In this document: positions 13,195 through 23,510 of the stretch, in pieces | How the letters are laid out: each line of letters opens with the position of its first letter | How positions within the stretch are numbered: the stretch's first letter is position 1 | Assembly: GCA_033239525.1 (NCBI GenBank) | Contig: BSYO01000033.1 | Coordinates: 11,938,901-12,002,900 of the forward strand | DNA: 64,000 nt | Reading direction: 5' to 3' | Source of the DNA: Nepenthes gracilis | Lineage: Eukaryota > Streptophyta > Magnoliopsida > Caryophyllales > Nepenthaceae | Notes under the pieces: generated by a model | Seen by the model: only the letters and a program-made list of their open reading frames with translations | What the model was told of the DNA's origin: nothing | Database searches by the model: none | Translations under genes and position numbers: made by a program

Positions 13195-13765
13195 AATAAA
13201 TCACTCCGGTTTGGGTCAAACCTCCTTGCAAGTCTTCCCTTGATTTCTTTATATAGTACATTTAAAAGCTATCTATTGGGGAATAAGAGAACTAAAAAAT
13301 AATCATAACTGCACCGCTACTCAAGCTCTAGTCACACTCGATCTGCCAAGCTATTGCTTGAGCCTTAGTCGCAACTTGAATTTGCCAAGGTGTTGCTCAA
13401 GTTACAACACACCATTAGGTTGTTTCCTTATGAACAAGTTTCTTAGAGTCCTAGATTGCATTGCAAATTTCCATTTAAATAAATTACTCAGGTTCGGGTC
13501 AAACCTCCTTGCTGGTCTTCCCATGATTTCTTTATATAGTACATTTGCAAGCTATCTATTGAGGAATAAGAAAACTAAAAAAAAAATCATAATTGCACCG
13601 CTACTCAAGCTCTAGTCACACACTCGATCTGCCAAGCTATTGCTCAAGCCCTAGTCACGACTCAAATTTGTGAAGGTGTTGCTCAAGTTACAACACACCA
13701 TTAGGTTGTTTCCTTATGAACAGGTTTCTTGGAGTCCTAGATTGCATTGCAAATTTTCATTTCAA
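13195..13765 (+). repeat. Two tandem copies of a 282-bp unit
   Basis: The unit beginning AATAAATCACTCCGGTT at 13,195 is repeated from about 13,477, where it begins AATAAATTACTCAGGTT. Both copies contain TTTCTTTATATAGTACATTT and GTTACAACACACCATTAGG. Unit I has a single counterpart at about 7,980-8,260, so the doubling is specific to unit III. Confidence 0.8.
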
Positions 13766-14269
13766 TGCCTAAGTAATGAATAACTAGTTACATCGAAAAA
13801 ATGCAGTTGATATAGCTATAACTATATCCATAGCCAACGTTGATTCTAGAGGTTTTCATCTTTTGGCCAATACAATTTTTAGGGTTTAGAATTTAAAGTT
13901 TAGAGTTTATCGGATAATACATATCATCTAAATTTTTTATAACCACTAGTATTTAGGTTAGCTGTATATCTTGTATGTGTTCTAGAATGGATAATATGAT
14001 TTATGATAGAAGATTGAGTTCTTAACAAATTAAAAAAAGAAGCATCACAACATCAAAACTAGAACAAGGAGTCTTCAAGAAGTTCTGAAAAGACCAATGG
14101 CGATCATGAATATTTGTTACAGACAATGATGATGCCTTTGTTCAGCACGATGTGGCTTTTGTGGTTACTGGACGATTGTAGTTCCATTGGGCATTGGCTT
14201 AGCAGCTTTGGTAGTCCTAGACAATTGAGGTTGTGCGCAGTGCCAAAAAAGACAATTGAATATGTGATA

Positions 14270-14775
14270 CTATTAATAAAAATATCAATATCGATATTAA
14301 TTATAGTAATATTAATATCGGATATATCGGATAATACATATCGATATCGAATAAATATTAGAAATAATTTTTTAAAATTGTAAATTGATAAGGAAATATT
14401 GACCGATATATCACGTATACGGCAATATATTATGATGTTATCATGGTATTTAGAAATATCAGTATAGAAGACCCCAATATTAACATATGTCAGCCGATAT
14501 TTTTGCTTTAGTGTTAGTGGAATATTCTCTGTCCATATATGCATTTATTACAAGTACTAATTCATCTTATAATAAGTATCATGATGAAAATATCATATTG
14601 GTATCGATTATGACCATATCGGAGAATACGTATCGATATTGGATATATTATTCTATATATAGTAAAATATTGACAATATGTCGTGATATATCGCTGATAA
14701 GATGATATATCGTGATTTTATCACTATATTTGAAAATATTAACGTATAGCCAATACCAATATATACTGGTTATTA
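14270..14775. repeat. Two adjacent ATATCG-rich repeat copies
   Basis: The first copy (about 14,270-14,510) ends with CAGCCGATATTTTTGC. The second (about 14,583-14,775) begins GATGAAAATATCATATTGG. The second is in the position shared with units I and II. The first is additional and so was probably inserted later. Confidence 0.55.
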
Positions 14776-15990
14776 TTTCAAACCATGATAAGCATTGATT
14801 CATCTTTGTCATTATCTATGTTGATAGTTTTTGGCTGGCAACAAATGTAAGTGATGATTTATCCAATTACCATCATGAAACTCTTTTATTTTCTAGTCAT
14901 ATGATTGTTAGTATCCATTTGTCTCCTCAGCCTCATGTTTCAATCTTATGTGATGGATCAAATCCTTGGACACCAAGTACTTTGCCCGGCATGCTTAGCT
15001 CAATATGCGGCACCCGAACAAATGTCTCTTAAGATTTAAATTCAATACATTATACTGGTATGCAATATTAGAAGGTTTTGCGAATTAATTCGGCTAACTA
15101 TGGTCATATTTAGTTTCCAAATGCATGACCTTATTGTATGGATTCGAAACACATATACCATAACATGATGAAAGTATTCCTGAATCCTTATCAAACGTCA
15201 ACCACCCTTATCTCTTGACTGAACACAATCAATAAAATATGCAACCAAACATAAAAACTGTACATTAAGATTTAATGTAGAAAACTATTTTCAATTAAAT
15301 GAAAATTTAAGGGACAGCCTCCAAGCAATATCTAATAAGAATATTTGGTTATATATAACCCCAACAGAAAGTATTTCACAACAATTTATGTGAATAACGG
15401 ATTAAAATTAACCTCAACACATCTAGCAATATACAAGAGTGGAATATAATGAGAAAATGAGTTATCAATTGGTAATGCATCCCATAGCGAGGCTTGAACA
15501 AGAATCGGATGTTGAAATATTTTCTTTCTCTTTTCCTCTTCTTTCTGTTCGTGTTGCTCCTTTTGTGTTAAAATCTCTCAGATTATTACCCTAAAATCAT
15601 ATCAATACATTTATACCTGTGTCGGGCACACGTACACACTTCATACGCTTATTAGGTATAAATGTCTCAAAATTGTATTATTTTTAGTGCATGTGTGCAC
15701 ATCAAGTGTGTTGTTTCACCTAAGTCATCCTTCACTTGAACAACCTCGCACAAAAAACCTTTAAAACATCTTAGATTCTGGTTCGAAAGAAACATCACGC
15801 AACACAAATTTTTAACAGCTCTGCAAATGAAAAGCAACATTTCCAATAGACTTAAAACTCCCAATTGAATAATCTAAAAACCCAACATTTATTTGTTAAT
15901 GTTTTCAATTTGGTGCATTTGTCCGGTCGAAATGCAAGTTAATTACCTCATTAGGAGTATGTACCATTGAAGTTGGCCTGTGATTGCTGT

Positions 15991-17879
15991 CAAAATTGGC
16001 AATTTTGATTGATTTCTGACATAAATTAACCTCAAAATTCACACATCACAAGTTGATATTTGAGTTAGATTAGTTATGCAGTCTAGAGGTAAGATAAGAA
16101 TTAATGATATTTATAAATATTTAAAGGTTGTATCTAAAAAAAAATAAGATAAGATAATAACGCTTGAGGTGCTTTGGAAATTTAATGTGTGTGCTGGATG
16201 AGATATTTGTAAAAAATTATGAATTAGCTGTGATAATAATAAAAAAGAAAGAAAGATAGAGACCTTAAAAAATTTTGAAATAATATGATAAAAAATAATT
16301 TAAAATCTCACGTACCCTTTGTGGGTGTTGTAGTAAATCAAGTGCAATAACAACAATATATTTATGTATTTAACTTCTATTTAATAAGATATAAAACTTT
16401 ATTATTATTATTACTAATATAAGTGTGCCCGGTCTCTCTTGCTTTGATTTTTTATCTAATCATTTCATGAGGTGGATGTATTAAAGAAGCATGCAGCAGT
16501 TGGGGGAGGATTTAACCTTTGAGGCATGTGTTAGGTTATGGACTACTCCCATGTAGACAAATACAAATTTTGCGTGTCATTTGATAGTTTGAATGAGATC
16601 ACACGGGCATCGTATGAACATTATAGATTTTTTAAAGTAGAAAATATTTGATTTTTTTTTTATAAAAAAATCATACGGATATCATGGACTTTTTAAATTA
16701 TAAGAGATTTGATTTTTTAATTAGAAAAAGATTTTATTTTATTTTATTTTATTTTTATTTGGTGAAATTTTATTTTATTAGAAAATCTATTATTTTTTAA
16801 TTTTGAGATATTGTTAGTTAAAAAATTATATTTATTTTTTAATTAATTTAAAATAAAAATTTTATGTAAAGATTGTAACTCTAATGTTAGAAATATGCAA
16901 TCAAGAATGTAATCATGTAAGAATTGATGAATTGAGAGAAAAAGAGATGAAAAAATAAAGGAGAAGAGGAAGATTTAAATATCTGATAGAGTTTTAAATT
17001 GTATTTTAATTTTTACTGATATCATGTACGTTATTTTTAGAATTGTAAAGAATATTTTTACCTATCATATTTTTACTTTTTTATCTTATACTTAATATTA
17101 CTCAATATATTTATTACAATGTTTCTAATTCTTATATTTATGGAATTTGTGTAAAAATTATTGCAATGTGTCTAAACCTTATATTTATGAGGTTTGTATA
17201 ACTGTTGTTACAATATGTCTAGTATTGTATTTATAGGATTTGTATAATCAGTAACTTTTATAGTGAATTTGTTCGAACGTATTATCCTATGATTTTTTCT
17301 TCTCATTTTAAAGTGAATTTTTCATGTAAAAATTATATCTTGTTTCATTATTAGTAATCGTTGTGTACTTGTTATGAATTATTATTTATTTTCTCGCGGT
17401 TCAAATAAACGGTCTGAATCCCAACTGTATGTATGCTTTTTCTAATTCCTCATCCAGCATGAAGGTATGCTTTCATACGTAATTCAATTGGTGATGACCG
17501 AAAGTTTTGAGTTCTATCTCCTCAAATCAAATCGGCAATAGATGATTCTGATACTCTGAATAGTAGTAAAGTTGTCGTCAAATAATCTGACAGTCATGGG
17601 TTTAAGTTTTCTTCCTAGATATAACAAATCTAAAGTCGTCCGACTTTTTCATTTGGATAGAGTTTTATGGATTTGATTGTCCTTTTTTTTTATTTTATTG
17701 GCCGAAAATGACCAATCAAAGGGTTATAAATGAGCCTAATTGAGCCTCAAAGTTTATTTTGTACCATTTTATTAGGTAGGGTCAGATATATAAATTAATT
17801 TTTATTATTATATTTGATTTGTTGTAATATATATAATGAATAAAAATTGATGCGTCCTTAGATCCGAATTTTAAATAGA
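15991..17879. other. AT-rich intergenic stretch, nothing recognised
   Basis: About 1.9 kb of AT-rich sequence with poly-T and poly-A tracts, for example around 16,640-16,760. I see no coding frame, RNA gene or clear transposon terminus. Confidence 0.5.
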
Positions 17880-19500
17880 TTCAGGTTGATCTGCTTGTCC
17901 TGAGTTTTGGTTCCATTCACTGAGTTAGGATCCTGCACACCACTAAAATGAACATGAGGTCAGTGTGTCGGCGAAAAGTTGTCTCACTGAAAACACACCG
18001 ACGCTCAAGTCAGTAAACAGCCTTTAAAATCTGAGAAAGTTACTGAAATTGAGAAGTGAAAAGGAGAAAGTGCAAGAGTGTGTGGATATCTAGATGAAAG
18101 AGAGGCAAAGCCGTCTTCTTGAATTTGGATGGTGGGAAGACAGTAAACGGCAGTCAAAAGCACGTTGTATGCCTTGAGTTTTTTGAGTGTCAACAGAGAG
18201 CAGGGAATTGGATGTCAGTCTCCGTTGTTGTAGGCGTTGCGTTAGTAAAAGCTTACGTGCCCCGAATGAGAATTCTAGGGTTTACTTAAAGGATGACAGG
18301 GTGATCTCCCTTGGTTGGAAGGTGTGATCTCCTACGTTATTCTGGATTACCTTCCTTCTACAGGGAGGCACAAGTTGCTAAACTAGCTGAGATTCCTTCC
18401 TTCTGGCGGTTAGCGGCTTTCGAAGTTACTCACCTTCCTTCCATGCATTCTACAGTTGGAGAGCCCCAGTTGGTAGGAGATTGGAAAAATCTGGCGCCTT
18501 CCTTATGGGAAGGGCGTTGATTTTGTCAATAACCTTTTTAGGTGCTGGCTGAATTCGCGGAAGGTGCTAAAAGAGCCGTTGCTGGTCGCCTGCTGGATCG
18601 TGGGCTGAAGTGGGCCAGGCCCGTAAAAAGCCATTTTATTTTTGGCCTGTTGGTACAGTGATTTCGTTCAACACTCGGATTGACCTTTCTGTACGCGAGT
18701 TGGCCTCCTGCTTGTGTCTCGACGGTCAATGCTGGTGTTGACTGTCGGGAGAGCGTTTGGGCCATTTAGGATTTGGGCCTTCACTTCCTGTTGGGCCAAC
18801 ATTAGAGTTGACCGTCCAACAGGTTATTTGGGCCTTCTTTGACAGTTGGGCTAGTCTAGTTACGGTATACCTATCACTAGCCCCCATACCAGTGGCCAGA
18901 ATTTTGTCCTCCGGCATGTTCATAATGGGATGCCTTTTGTTGCTTGAGAATCTCGGAAGACTATGAAAAACGAAGAAGAAAGTTGACCGGATCTGTTGAC
19001 CGTCTTTGGTCAGATCGATCCGGAGAAGAAAGTCAATCGAATCTGTTGACCATCTTTAGCCAGATCCGGAGAAAAAAATTGGCTGGATCTGTTGGCTGTC
19101 TTTGGTCAGATCCGGAGAAGAAAATTAACCGGATCTGTTGACCGTCTTTGGTCAGATCCGGAGAAGAAAATTAACCGGACCCGTTGACCGTCTTTGGTCA
19201 GATCCGGATAAGAAAGTTGATCGGATCCGTTGACCGTCTTTGGTCAGATCTGTAGATCAAAATTGACCGAATCTGTTGACCTTCTTTGACCAGATCCGGA
19301 GAAGAAAATTGATCGGATCTGTTGACCGTCTTTGGCCAGATTTCGAAAAACTTTCTATGAGTCCTGATTGACGCGTGGCCATTAACCGGCTTGTCAGGCC
19401 AAAAGTGGATACGTGTCTTCTCTTGGTTGGACCGCTATCCAGGCCATTAATGCGTCAGAAGATCTGATTTATGAGGGGCCCATTTGGGATGCGACACATG
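17880..19500 (-). repeat. 3' LTR region of Tat-1
   Basis: The minus-strand U5 motif GACTTGAGCGTCGGTG lies at about 17,992-18,007. The U3 part contains GGGGGCTAGTGATAGG (minus strand, near 18,878) and an array of 46-bp repeats. Several TTGGGCC-like words lie at 18,755-18,850. The start on the minus strand may be TGTCGCATCCC at about 19,494, but no second LTR is available for comparison, so both ends are estimates. Confidence 0.5.
18975..19346 (+). repeat. Eight tandem copies of a 46-bp unit in the LTR
   Basis: The unit starts GAAGAAA(A/G)TT, continues with ATCTGTTGACCGTCTTTGG and ends TCAGATCCGGA. Seven copies are 46 bp; the first is 50 bp because of an added GATC. I count ten TTGACC words in the array on the plus strand, and three more TTGAC(C/T) words at 18,680-18,815. 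TTGAC(C/T) is the W-box core bound by plant WRKY factors, so the array could act as an LTR enhancer; that is inference. Confidence 0.9.
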
Positions 19501-19558
19501 GCATGAATGATAGCGTGCCACTACGACACGTGGCAGTTGTAGTGGCCTGAAGATAAAC

Positions 19559-21028
19559 ATGGCCATCTACGACTCACGGAAGAACTGGAAGAATCGATTC
19601 TTCTTCGTGAGTAAGGCGGAGATCTGGCCCCTTGTTAAGGATTAGGGTCAGGTGCTGGAGGTGTATATTGGGACGCCGTTTGTGGCGGAGACGGCGTCCT
19701 TAGAGTAGTTGACCAAACTGGTCAAAAATCACATTTCGGATTTCAAAAGGGATTTCTTGGTCTCTAGGGTAGAGGCCAAGAAGTTGAGTTAGGGACCACC
19801 TTTCCTGGTTCAGAAGCTCAGGGCGCCGCCGCAGGCGATGATGATGCGCTCGAAGGAGTCTACGGGCCTGCCCATCCGCCCCCGTCCAATAGACAACGAT
19901 TTAATCGGCCTGCGGCCCAAAAGGATGGCTGTGGAGACGCCTTCCTCATCGTCTTCAGGGCCCGACTACATCGTCGTCGGGATTTGCAGTGGCCCCGACA
20001 GTACCATCGGAATGGAGAAATCTTTTGAGGACCTGCTAGAGGCTAGGGGAGAAGGCATTATCCTGGCGCAACCCGCGCCACAGGTGGTTCCTCGAGTGGC
20101 ACAGACAGAGACCTTTTCGAAGCCAGCTTGTGAGCCACCGGTGGAGGCGCAAGAGCCGTCTGTCGGCTCTCCAGTCATGCAGACGCCTGTTGAGCAGCCG
20201 GTGGTTGATCTTGATCCTCCAGCAGCCACAGTGGAGGCCGTAGCCGGGGAGCCTATTGCCACTGCAGACGACGTCGATGAGGGGCTCTTAGATGAGATCT
20301 TGGAGGAGGCCACTGCCAACTCCGCTCGCGAGGGCATCGTTTTCGGCCCGCCGCCGCCTGAGCCATGCTTGGAGGACAAACTTAAGAGGCTCGCGCGGAG
20401 AGTCTGGGAGGTATAATCTTTCGCGATACTTTCTGCATAATTTCCCCCTTTAGAATTCCTAACTTGTTTTGTTTCTTTGGTACGAAAGGAGCAGGTGACC
20501 AAGGTGATGGACCAGCGAGACTGGGTGATCTCTGATAGAAAAGCAGAGATTGCCTGGCTAGATGCGAAGCTGGTGGCTTTGGAGGCGGAGTACAGGTCCG
20601 ACGCTGCTGCCTTGCAGACTGTTCTGGCCGATATGGAGGCTGAGAATATCAGTCTGAAGGAGGAGATCACCTGGTTAAGGTAGGAGAACGAGTGACTCAC
20701 TGGGCACCTTAGCCAGCTGAGAGGGTAGCTGACAGAGCTGGAGAATCGCCAGAGCCTTCGGATTCACCCTCACGAGATTGAGCAGTTGATGTGGTCGCGG
20801 ATGTGGGAAGGGGTCAATATGTGTTGGCGTATCGCGTGGCTTATTGACCCTAATTTCCCAGTGGACCTGCTGAAAATGTCAAATAGGTCCGCCCAGACCC
20901 GTGACAGTCTTGTGAGGGATCGCGAGACGGTCAGGCGCCGCCTCCGCCGCCCCCTTAGCCTTTTGCTGATTTTTGGACTTCCCTTTATATTTATATACTT
21001 TGTAATATGTTTGGAAGCAATAAAATGA
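19559..21028 (+). pseudogene. Antisense spliced ORF of Tat-1 (retroelement accessory protein, decayed)
   Basis: This gene runs opposite to Tat-1 gag-pol. Exon 1 (19,559-20,410) starts MAIYDSRKNWKNRFFFVSKA, a WK.RFFFV pattern seen in plant retroelement accessory proteins, and continues as an acidic, Pro/Glu/Ala-rich region. A 78-bp intron (20,411-20,488, GT-AG, phase 0) joins it to a coiled-coil exon beginning EQVTKVMDQRDW. The C-terminus has CWRIAWLIDPNFPVDLL. The frame is kept throughout but is cut by six stops: TAG at 19,643, 19,706, 19,790, 20,681 and 20,726, and TGA at 20,693. The frame ends at 21,026-21,028, just past an AATAAA. The N-terminal domain found in Tat-2 is not seen here. Its molecular function is unknown. 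Confidence 0.75.
21019..21024 (+). terminator. Poly(A) signal AATAAA of the Tat-1 antisense gene
   Basis: AATAAA follows a T/A-rich stretch containing TATATACTTTGTAATATG. The Tat-2 antisense gene has a comparable arrangement, with AATAAA 68 bp past its stop, which supports a real 3' end for a transcript in this direction. Confidence 0.55.
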
Positions 21029-21352
21029 GAATTTCTTTACTTTGTGTCCATTTTTTTACTGCTTTTGTGTTTGCAAGTCTACTGTACTGGACAGCCAACT
21101 TAGTTGGCTGACGGCCATTGTGATGCTGCCAAAGGAGTGAAATCCTTAGGCTTTTTGTAGGCGACTATGTTAACCGGCCTAGTAGTGGCGGCCTGTGAGT
21201 GAAGCCTGGTGGCACTGCCCAAATGCTGACTCGGGCGGCCAGTGTTGGAGAAGAACTTTTCTCCCTTCGACCATCATTGACTGATCAGGCTATCTCCTCG
21301 TGGAGGAGGTCATTGCGTGTGCTGCGCTAGCCCTCTAAGATTTTGACAGCTA

Positions 21353-21572
21353 ATGGGCCACTTGGATGACCAAGGTTTAGATCTGGTCACATATGGGCCG
21401 CCTGGATAATCAGGGTTTAATATGACCGCCAACAGGCCGTTCGGATGATCGAGGTTCATATTAGACCGCTCATGGGCTGGATCCAGAGTTTAAATACGAC
21501 CTTTAATGGGCCGCTCGGATGATCGAGGTTTATGTTCGACCACTTATGGACCGCCTGGATGATCAAGATTTA
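21353..21572 (+). repeat. About five tandem copies of a roughly 45-bp unit
   Basis: Diverged copies contain ATGGGCCGCCTGGATAATC, GGCCGTTCGGATGATCGAGG and GGGCCGCTCGGATGATCGAG. They lie between the end of pol and the antisense gene of Tat-1. No coding potential is seen. Confidence 0.75.
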
Positions 21573-21752
21573 TTAACGAGAGAGTGAGGACCCTCCCGAC
21601 TTAGGGGCAGTTTAGGTCGGGTAACCTGCAAAGTAAACACATATATATGCACACAGGAAGGAGAAGGCAGTATGCTAAGGAAACACTCATTTTGATGAAT
21701 TAAAACAAGCAAGCGAATGCGTACACACAATAATGCAAATACGTAAATGCGC

Positions 21753-22560
21753 CCTTTACTGGAAGTAGCGTTTGAGGTGGATCGCGCTCCACGTTCGAGG
21801 GACCAACATTCCGTCTTGGCTCCGAAGTTTGTGTGCTCCGTTTTGCAAGACGGCGGAGACTAGAAAAGGCCCTTCCCAATTAGGGGAGAGCTTATTGCGG
21901 CCGGCCAGCTTGCCCATGGCCTCGACGCCTCGTAGGACCAGGTCTCCAACATCGAATTGTCGCACATTTACCTTTTTATTGTAGTATCGGGCAATTCGAT
22001 ATTGGTAGGCCGCCATCCGCATCCTGGCGGCGCTGCGGGCTTCCTCTAACAAGTCTAGGTGCTCCTTAATTTTTTGAAAGTTACCCTACGGGTCAAACGA
22101 TTCCACCCTAAGACTTGGAAGCTCGATTTCGACCGGGATTACCGCTTCGGTCCCGTAACAGAGACTCAATGGCGTCTCACGTGTTGGTTCTTTCGGGGTT
22201 GTCCGGTAAGACTAGAGAACTGAGGGGAGCTCGTCTACCGAGGAGTCCCCTGCGTCCTCTAACTTAGTCTTTAACCCGTGGAGTAGCGTTCGGTTCGTGA
22301 CCTCCACCTATCCATTCACTTAGGGGTATGCAACTGAAGTGTGGACCAACTTGATCTCATGGCTGGCGCAATACTTGGTGAAGCGTTTCCCTGAGAATTG
22401 GATCCCGTTGTAATTCATGATGACCTCAGGGACGCCAAATCTGCAAATAATATTCTGGCAAAGGAATTCAAGAGAGTTGTGCTCCTTAATCTTTGCCAAT
22501 GGGATGGCCTCGACCCACTTGGTGAAGTAATCGATACCCACGATGACAAACTTCCTTTAC
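21753..22560 (-). pseudogene. Integrase of Tat-1 (decayed)
   Basis: The minus strand encodes the catalytic core and C-terminal domain of a gypsy integrase, which would insert the cDNA. The core reads GIDYFTKWVEAIPLAKI and CRFGVPEVIMNYNGIQF. The C-terminal part (about 22,052-21,756) has AARMRMAAYQYRIARYYNKK, DVGDLVLR and NWEGPFLV, ending HLKRYFQ. The second catalytic Asp expected in the T-D-N-G motif is Tyr (NYNG). Stops interrupt the region between core and C-terminus. The protein would be inactive. Confidence 0.85.
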
Positions 22561-22734
22561 CTCGTGGTAATAGGAAATGGGCTGAAAATATCAAACCCTC
22601 ATTGCGCGAAGGGCCAAGGGGCCTGAAGTGTCTTCAGGTTTGCGGATGATGGCGATGAAGGTTACTGTGAAACTGGCAGCTTTCACACTTCTTTAAAATT
22701 CAAGTGCGTCCTTTTTCATCGAGGGCCAGTAGTA

Positions 22735-22986
22735 GCCCTACCGCATGATCTTGAAGGCTAAGTTTTTTCCCTCTATATGCGATCCGCAAATCCTGAGGTG
22801 GACTTTTCCCAAAGCGTAGTCAGCCTCTTCGGGAGTTAGACACCGGAGGTATGGGGTTGAGTAGCCACGACGATGTAGTCTTCCGTCAACCACAGTGTAC
22901 CAGCCGGCTGTCTTTTTGATTCGTTTAGCCTTCTTTGCGTCTTCTGGCAATGATCCGTCAGCCAGATAACTAAGATAGGGCGTCAT
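22735..22986 (-). pseudogene. Tat-1 linker and integrase N-terminal region
   Basis: The translation starts MTPYLSYLADGSLPEDAKKA and continues DGRLHRRGYSTPYLRCL to the start of the integrase zinc region. A stop directly before MTPY sits where Tat proteins usually have Trp (N-W-M-T-P), consistent with TGG becoming TAG. It links the second RNase H to integrase. Confidence 0.7.
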
Positions 22987-23510
22987 CTAATTTTCCGCTT
23001 CGAAAATCTGCATTGCCTCCTGTTTCTCCATGCTGGGAGCGTTCAGGATTTTCCTCATATCTCTCGAGTACTGTTCAGGATTTTCGGCTGCAGCGGCTCT
23101 AGCCAGCTGGTCTGCCTTCCAGTTTTCAGTTCTAGAAACATGAACCCGGGTTAGTTTGTCGAAACCTTGGGCGGTCTCCCTTGCCTTTGTCAAGTACTTG
23201 GCCAGGTGAGGGTTGTTTACCTCAAAGTCTCCGTTAACCTGGTTAACGATTAGTTCGGAGTCGTTGTAGACCGCCAACCTCTTGGCAGAGCACTCCTTTT
23301 CTAAGCGTAATCCGGCTAATAGGGCTTTGTATTCGACAACGTTGTTGGTTGCCGGGAAATCGAGTCAGAAGGAATACTTTACCTCGAACCCGTCGGGGGT
23401 CGTGAGGACTACTCCAACGCCACTGCCAGCATCCGTAGACGATTCGTCTACGTGGAGTATCTATTCTGAAACTCCGTCAAGCTGTTTCGCGCTTTCTGCG
23501 GGCTGCTATT
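22987..23510 (-). pseudogene. Second RNase H (archaeal-type) of Tat-1
   Basis: The translation contains LHVDESSTDAGSGVGVVL, then VVEYKALLAGLRLEKE, then VYNDSELIVNQVNGDFEV and DQLARAAA. This is the acquired, archaeal-like RNase H that follows the RT-linked RNase H in Tat elements. Acidic residues at the expected D, E and D positions are visible. The stretch is broken by stops near 23,367 and 23,463. It would remove the RNA strand during reverse transcription. Confidence 0.8.

Larger units (their letters stand above)
5556..15990 (-). mobile_element. Tandem array of a decayed Del/Tekay-like chromovirus, three units
   Basis: Three head-to-tail copies of one LTR retrotransposon are visible. Unit I is about 5,556-9,842, unit II about 9,843-11,260 (much shorter) and unit III about 11,261-15,990. 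On the minus strand each unit has gypsy pol remnants, then a purine-rich tract containing GGACAAAATTT or a variant, then an LTR; in units I and II the LTR begins TGTGATATC. The LTR-like parts at 7,490-9,909, 10,268-11,300 and 12,790-15,990 align in order, sharing for example AGAAGATTGAGTTCTTAA and CAAGGAGTCTTCAAGAAGTT. The arrangement LTR-internal-LTR-internal-LTR suggests unequal recombination between LTRs. No frame is intact. The Del/Tekay assignment rests on the chromodomain-type integrase end and the polypurine-tract sequence. Confidence 0.7.
12790..15990 (-). repeat. LTR at the right end of the chromovirus array, unit III
   Basis: Aligns with 7,490-9,842 but is longer, because it carries an extra 282-bp tandem copy (13,195-13,765) and an additional ATATCG-rich block at about 14,270-14,510 beside the shared one at 14,583-14,775. 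Homology to the other LTRs fades near 15,990, at TTGAAGTTGGCCTGTGATTG. The stretch at about 15,130-15,900 is not matched in the other units and may be an insertion; I see no gene in it. Confidence 0.5.

Noticed and set aside
18975..19346. Regularly spaced 46-bp repeats resembling a CRISPR array
   Set aside because: The units are directly adjacent with no unique spacers, lie in an LTR of a plant retrotransposon, and no cas genes exist. It is a tandem repeat.
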